Under the pieces are notes generated by a model that ran no database searches, was not told where the DNA came from, and saw nothing but the letters and a program-made list of their open reading frames with translations. 33,877 nt of DNA. Source: Clostridiaceae bacterium. Lineage in GTDB: Bacteria > Bacillota > Clostridia > Oscillospirales > Acutalibacteraceae. The translations under genes and the position numbers were made by a program. Positions 30,438 to 33,877 of the stretch are shown piece by piece (position 1 is the first letter of the stretch; each line of letters opens with the position of its first letter). The stretch is taken from assembly GCA_016290665.1 (NCBI GenBank), contig JAEEUW010000015.1:1-33877 (forward strand). Direction: 5' to 3'.

Positions 30438-31964
30438 ATGCGCAACGTCTTTTTGAAAGTGCTGACCTGGTTTTCCGCCCTGATCATGCTGTTCACGGCG
30501 CCCGGCGGCGCGATCCGCCAGCCGCTCGCGGCAAAGAAGTGCCCTGCCTTTTACGGCGAAGCGGCAACGGCAAAGCCGCTTGCAAATACGCAGGTGCCGC
30601 AGCACCCGTATCTTGCGCCCGAGGGCACCAACGGCATGCACGGCAACTCCTACAACACCGGCACCTATGACTACACCGGCCCGCTCGGCAAAGACCCGAC
30701 GGTCACCAGCCGCGCAATGAACGTGTTCGGCGGTCTGGTCGCCACGCTGATGTTTGATTCCAAGGGCCGCATCATGTGCATTTCCGGCAACGTGGTCGGC
30801 TTCCGGCTGCTGCTGCTGGACGCCGAAACACTCGAGATCCTTTGCGAAACGCGGCTGCCGCAGCGGCAAAGCACCCGCGAATTCTTCAAGACGCTTGATT
30901 TCAGCAAGATCTCCAACGACACCTCGGGCGGCGCCTATTGCCACCTGCTGCAGGGCGACCGGCCGATCATCGGCAACTCTGACAACGTGATTCAGATTTT
31001 CTATGTGGACGAAAGCGGAGCGAAGCCCGCATGGAAGGTCGAAAAGGAATATGACATTCAGCCGTATCTGGAGGCGGGCGCGTTCATCACCGACGCGATT
31101 CCCGATTTTGACGGCAACATCTGGTTCGTCACCCGGCCGGGCGACGTGGGCTTTGTCGACGCGAAAACGGGCGAAGTCAAGCTGACGCGGCTGCAGAACG
31201 AAGAGATCCAGAACACGCTCGCCGTCTGCGAAGACGGCATCTATATCGTCTCCGACTACGCCATGTACCGCTTCGATATTCAGGACGGCAAGCCGGTCTA
31301 CACCTGGCGCACGGAATATGACCGCGGCGTGGAAACCAAGCCCGGCGCCATCAACCAGGGCAGCGGCACCACGCCCTCGCTGCTCGACGTGCCCTGCAGC
31401 GACGGCAGCGTGCGCAAGCTCTGCGCCATCACCGACAATTCGGACGAGCGCGTGAACCTTGTGGTCTATGACCGCGAAACGGGCGAAGCGATCGTGACCG
31501 AGCCGCTGTTTGAAAAGGGCCATTCCGTCAGCGAAAACTCGCTGATCGCCCACGGCCGCTCGTTCATCGTGGAAAACAACTATTCCGATTCCGGCGCGGG
31601 CTTTTTGGAGCGCAACCCGACCAGCTACCCGGGCGTGACGCGGATCGACATGAACGACGACTGCACCGGCTGCAACGTCGTCTGGGAAAGCAAAGAGGCC
31701 TCCGCTACCGTGGTCCCGAAGCTTTCCGCCGGCAACGGCCTGGTCTATCTTTATACCCGGGTAATGAACGACGACATCCCGAAGAACGCCGTGGCGTGGT
31801 ATTTCACCGCGGTGGACTTTGAAACCGGCGAAACCGTCTATAAGGTCTTTACCGGCTGCGGGCGCAACTGGAACAACAGCTACGGCCCCATCACCCTCGG
31901 CCCGAACGGCAGCGCCTATGTGGGCGTGTTCAACGGCCTTGTCCGCGTAGCGGACGGAAAGTGA
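30438..31964 (+). CDS. Secreted beta-propeller-like (PQQ/BamB-type) protein
   Basis: 508 residues with an AAAGGAGG ribosome binding site. A signal peptide covers about 1-32 (FLKVLTWFSALIMLFTAPGG). The mature part repeats short beta-blade patterns typical of PQQ-like propellers: GRIMCISGNVVGFRLLLLD, NIWFVTRPGDVGFVDAKTGE, GIYIVSDYAMYRFDIQDGK, LVYLYTRVMN and GSAYVGVFNGLVRVADGK at the end. No enzyme motif is visible. A binding or assembly role at the cell surface is likely; ligand unknown. It is followed 9 bases later by a small lipoprotein gene, probably the same transcript. Confidence 0.75.
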   Translation: MRNVFLKVLTWFSALIMLFTAPGGAIRQPLAAKKCPAFYGEAATAKPLANTQVPQHPYLAPEGTNGMHGNSYNTGTYDYTGPLGKDPTVTSRAMNVFGGLVATLMFDSKGRIMCISGNVVGFRLLLLDAETLEILCETRLPQRQSTREFFKTLDFSKISNDTSGGAYCHLLQGDRPIIGNSDNVIQIFYVDESGAKPAWKVEKEYDIQPYLEAGAFITDAIPDFDGNIWFVTRPGDVGFVDAKTGEVKLTRLQNEEIQNTLAVCEDGIYIVSDYAMYRFDIQDGKPVYTWRTEYDRGVETKPGAINQGSGTTPSLLDVPCSDGSVRKLCAITDNSDERVNLVVYDRETGEAIVTEPLFEKGHSVSENSLIAHGRSFIVENNYSDSGAGFLERNPTSYPGVTRIDMNDDCTGCNVVWESKEASATVVPKLSAGNGLVYLYTRVMNDDIPKNAVAWYFTAVDFETGETVYKVFTGCGRNWNNSYGPITLGPNGSAYVGVFNGLVRVADGK

Positions 31965-31973
31965 GGCGCAAGG

Positions 31974-32309
31974 ATGCGTCGGACCATTGCCGCGCTTTGC
32001 GCGATTCTGATTCTTCTCGGAGGGATCGTCATGCTTTTCGGATGTCAAAAAGCCGGGCGGTATCGCGTGGATTATGACGGGCACAAGAGCGCCTACACCC
32101 GCGCCAAAGACAGCTACCGCGCCGGCGAAACGGTCAGGCTGTATTACGAGATCTACGGCACGGACACCGATTACAGCTTTTATCTGGATGACGAACGGCT
32201 GAACTATACCTTTGACGACCGGCACGGGTTCGTACTGACCTTTGTCATGCCGGATCACGACGTCCGGCTGCGGTGCGAAGCGCACAACAGCATGATGTAT
32301 CAGCCGTAA
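31974..32309 (+). CDS. Small lipoprotein, beta-rich, unknown function
   Basis: 111 residues with a lipoprotein signal (RRTIAALCAILILLGGIVML, lipobox LFGC at Cys24). The mature part is a compact beta domain: YRVDYDGHKSAYTRAKDSYR, AGETVRLYYEIYGTDTDYSF, YLDDERLNYTF and FVMPDHDVRLRCE. The pattern YDLxGTDTDYSFYLD...FTMPDHDVxLxC recurs in small proteins and domains of gut Clostridia, but its function is not known to me. Probably held at the outer membrane-facing surface beside the propeller protein. The start is ATG 31974, seven bases after GAGG. Confidence 0.75.
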   Translation: MRRTIAALCAILILLGGIVMLFGCQKAGRYRVDYDGHKSAYTRAKDSYRAGETVRLYYEIYGTDTDYSFYLDDERLNYTFDDRHGFVLTFVMPDHDVRLRCEAHNSMMYQP

Positions 32310-32329
32310 CCGCCGAACACACAAAGCAA

Positions 32330-32368
32330 AACGCCCTTCCGCAGACGGGAAGGGCGTTCTTCTTTTGT
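32330..32368. terminator. Bidirectional terminator
   Basis: AACGCCCTTCC and GGAAGGGCGTT form a perfect 11-bp stem with a TTCTTTTGTTTT tail on the plus strand. On the minus strand the tail is TTTGCTTTG. It separates the lipoprotein gene from the converging esterase gene. Confidence 0.82.
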
Positions 32369-32381
32369 TTTGTTCCTGTTT

Positions 32382-33302
32382 CTATCCCAGATACGTCGCA
32401 ATATACTGCGCGGTCAGGGCCTGGAACCGCAGAGTGCAGTCCGGGTCGTTCAGCAGCGCGTGGCCGGAATTGGGGAAGGTCACGAAATCGTGGACGACGC
32501 CCTTTTCGGTCAGCGCGGCGTCCAGCCGTTCGGCGTTGGAATAGGGCACGATGGTGTCTTCTTTGCCGTGGGCCATCAGCGTGGGCACGCTGTCGCGCGT
32601 CACCTGCTTGGCGGGCGAAAGCGCTTTGAGCGTGGGCACGAACATTTCGGCAACGCCGCTCTGCATCAGCGCGGCCAGCGTGTCGGTGCTGACGCCGATG
32701 GAGCCGGCCAGCAGCTCCCCTGCCCCGCTTCTGATGAACGCGGGATCGGTGAAGTCGGTCGGCGCGCTGCTGCTGACAACGGCAACGGGCTTCACGGGGG
32801 CCTCCTGCTGTCTGGTATAGGCATAGAGCAGCGCCAGATGGGCGCCCGAGGAGGAGCCGACCATCACGGTGCGGCTGACGGAAACGCCCTTTTCGGCGCA
32901 GGCGGCCTTGATCGCGCGCAGCGCCGCGGTGATGTCGTCGAGCTCATCCGCCGGCAGCACGCCGTTGCCGAGATAGCGGTAATTGATGGAGGCGGTCACG
33001 TAGCCCAGCGCCTGATAGCGCATCGCTTCGGGCAGATAGGTCTCTTTGGTGCCGGTGACCCAGGCGCCGCCGTGAACGAACAGCACGAGGCCGACAGCGC
33101 CGGTTTTGCCCGCCGGCAAAAACAAATCGAGCGTCTGGTCCTGATCCGCGCCGTAGGAGAGGGTCGTTTCAGACAGATAGACGACCTCCGGCCCGGGGAC
33201 CGGCGTCGGATCCTCCGGGGTCTTTCCGCCGCCGCCGAAGCCGAACAGCGACATGAAAAACGCAATGAACGACATGAATAACGAGATCAGCTGCTGCAGC
33301 AT
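32382..33302 (-). CDS. Alpha/beta hydrolase, esterase/lipase (HSL/BD-FAE type), membrane-anchored
   Basis: 306 residues. An N-terminal hydrophobic segment (LISLFMSFIAFFMSLFGFGG) acts as anchor or signal, then a Pro-rich linker. The catalytic domain has the HSL-like oxyanion motif LFVHGGAWV, the nucleophile elbow VGSSSGAHLALL, the acid in MAHGKEDTIVPYS and the histidine in FPNSGHALL. All three catalytic residues are present. Related enzymes remove acetyl or other ester groups from glycans or short lipids at the cell surface; the GH20 gene next door would fit a glycan-degrading role. AAAGGA precedes the ATG. Confidence 0.85.
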   Translation of the reverse strand: MLQQLISLFMSFIAFFMSLFGFGGGGKTPEDPTPVPGPEVVYLSETTLSYGADQDQTLDLFLPAGKTGAVGLVLFVHGGAWVTGTKETYLPEAMRYQALGYVTASINYRYLGNGVLPADELDDITAALRAIKAACAEKGVSVSRTVMVGSSSGAHLALLYAYTRQQEAPVKPVAVVSSSAPTDFTDPAFIRSGAGELLAGSIGVSTDTLAALMQSGVAEMFVPTLKALSPAKQVTRDSVPTLMAHGKEDTIVPYSNAERLDAALTEKGVVHDFVTFPNSGHALLNDPDCTLRFQALTAQYIATYLG

Positions 33303-33335
33303 GAGACCACGTCCTTTCCCCTTTTTTCGGCTTTT

Positions 33336-33365
33336 ATTATATCATGCGGCAGCGCGGTTTGTCAA
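33336..33365 (-). promoter_or_regulatory. Promoter of the esterase gene
   Basis: Minus strand TTGACA (33365-33360), 18 bases, TATAAT (33341-33336). Confidence 0.82.
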
Positions 33366-33369
33366 ATAC

Positions 33370-33398
33370 TTGCATTTGTCCGGCCGTTTCGCTATAAT
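33370..33398 (+). promoter_or_regulatory. Promoter of the GH20 gene
   Basis: TTGCAT (33370-33375), 17 bases, TATAAT (33393-33398). Its -35 box lies 4 bases from the -35 of the divergent esterase promoter, so the two promoters are back to back. Confidence 0.8.
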
Positions 33399-33420
33399 AG
33401 AGCCAAGAGAGGTGAGCCTA

Positions 33421-33877
33421 TGCAGCACCATATCATTCCGCAGCCCGCCCGGCTGCAGCGTCTGGGCGGCGCCTGCCGCGATCCGTTCGCCTGCCTCGAC
33501 GCCGTGCAGGACGGCGCGCTGCCGCCCGAGGGCTACGCGCTGCGCGTGGAGCCGAACGACGTCACGATCCGCCACAGCACGCCGCAGGGGCTGTTCTATG
33601 CGAAGCAGACGCTGCGCCTGCTTCTGAACGCCGACGGCAGCTGTCCGTGCGTCGAAATAGAAGACGCGCCTCGCTTTTCCTATCGCGCGTTTCTGCTTGA
33701 TTCCGCGCGCCACATGCAAACGGTCGACGAGATCAAGCGCTATATCGACGCTGCCGCGCTGTTCAAGCTGAACGTGTTCCACTGGCACCTGAGCGACGAC
33801 CAGGGCTACCGGATCGAAAGCGAGCGGTTCCCGCGCCTCAACGAGGTCGGCTCGTTCCGCAGCGGGAGCGGCTTCGG
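33421..33877 (+). CDS. Beta-N-acetylhexosaminidase, GH20 family (N-terminal part, runs off the right edge)
   Basis: Absent from the ORF track because it has no stop in the window. ATG 33421 follows GAGAGGTGAG. The 152 visible residues include the GH20b-type N-terminal domain (EGYALRVEPNDVTIRHSTPQ, GLFYAKQTLRLLL) and the start of the catalytic barrel: FSYRAFLLDSARHMQTVDEI, then LFKLNVFHWHLSDDQGYRIE, the typical HWHLSDDQGWR signature. There is no signal peptide, so it is probably cytosolic and cuts N-acetylglucosamine or N-acetylgalactosamine from imported glycans. It is divergent from the esterase gene. The catalytic Asp-Glu pair is beyond the window. Confidence 0.9.

Overview
The window looks like the chromosome of an anaerobic, GC-rich gut Clostridia bacterium (Oscillospiraceae/Ruminococcaceae type) next to an integrated mobile element. 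Basis: Gram-positive lipoprotein and secreted-protein signals, strong AGGAGG-type ribosome binding sites, ribonuclease Y, a TagF-like teichoic-acid enzyme, an S-box-superfamily (SAM) riboswitch and Firmicutes-type mobile genes. The species assignment is inference.

Bases 1 to about 9490 are accessory DNA, AT-richer at the left. From the left: the 5' part of a secreted-protein gene; a decayed IS1595-like transposase; a Pro/Thr/Lys-rich ORF behind a tiny leader peptide and an inverted repeat that can mask its start; a strong terminator; and a region-4-like HTH gene whose 5' end is damaged or unclear. A 700-base AT-rich region follows with three ~72-bp direct repeats, placed just before an actin-like ParM and an overlapping ParR-like protein, as expected for a type II (parM/parR/parC) partition module. 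After a hairpin-rich oriT-like stretch comes a compact transfer/integration operon: MobC-like protein, MobP-type relaxase, ParB-like protein, TnpW-like small protein and a large TnpX-like serine recombinase. The recombinase ends about 100 bases from the 3' end of an intact tRNA-Leu(GAG), so the right element/chromosome junction should lie in that gap. The left end is not recognisable and probably lies outside the window. No replication initiator or type IV secretion genes are visible, so this part looks mobilizable rather than self-transmissible.

Bases 9531 to 33877 are host chromosome. A minus-strand operon of three GT2 glycosyltransferases and a CDP-glycerol glycerophosphotransferase-like protein probably builds a teichoic-acid-like or other surface glycopolymer. 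Divergent from it is a cytosolic lipase. Next come a small lipoprotein, an overlooked 52-codon gene with a GTG start, a VWA protein with a companion HTH gene, a secreted M6 metalloprotease with an unusual C-terminal tail, a long NAD-dependent epimerase with a zinc ribbon, an RluA pseudouridine synthase, ribonuclease Y, and a large surface-anchored protein of unknown function. Further right are a GNAT acetyltransferase overlapping a double-flavodoxin protein, an exported alpha/beta hydrolase, a GPH-family sugar symporter, a SAM-type riboswitch controlling an 84-residue protein of unknown function, a secreted beta-propeller-like protein with a small lipoprotein, an esterase, and the start of a GH20 hexosaminidase.

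The best candidates for something new are: (1) the SAM-riboswitch-controlled small protein with a palindrome over its ribosome binding site; (2) the three-copy repeat array before parM; (3) a perfect 25-bp palindrome inside the parB-like gene; and (4) the leader-peptide/inverted-repeat arrangement before the Pro/Thr/Lys-rich ORF. Promoter calls were made by eye, requiring -35 and -10 boxes at 17-19 bp spacing.
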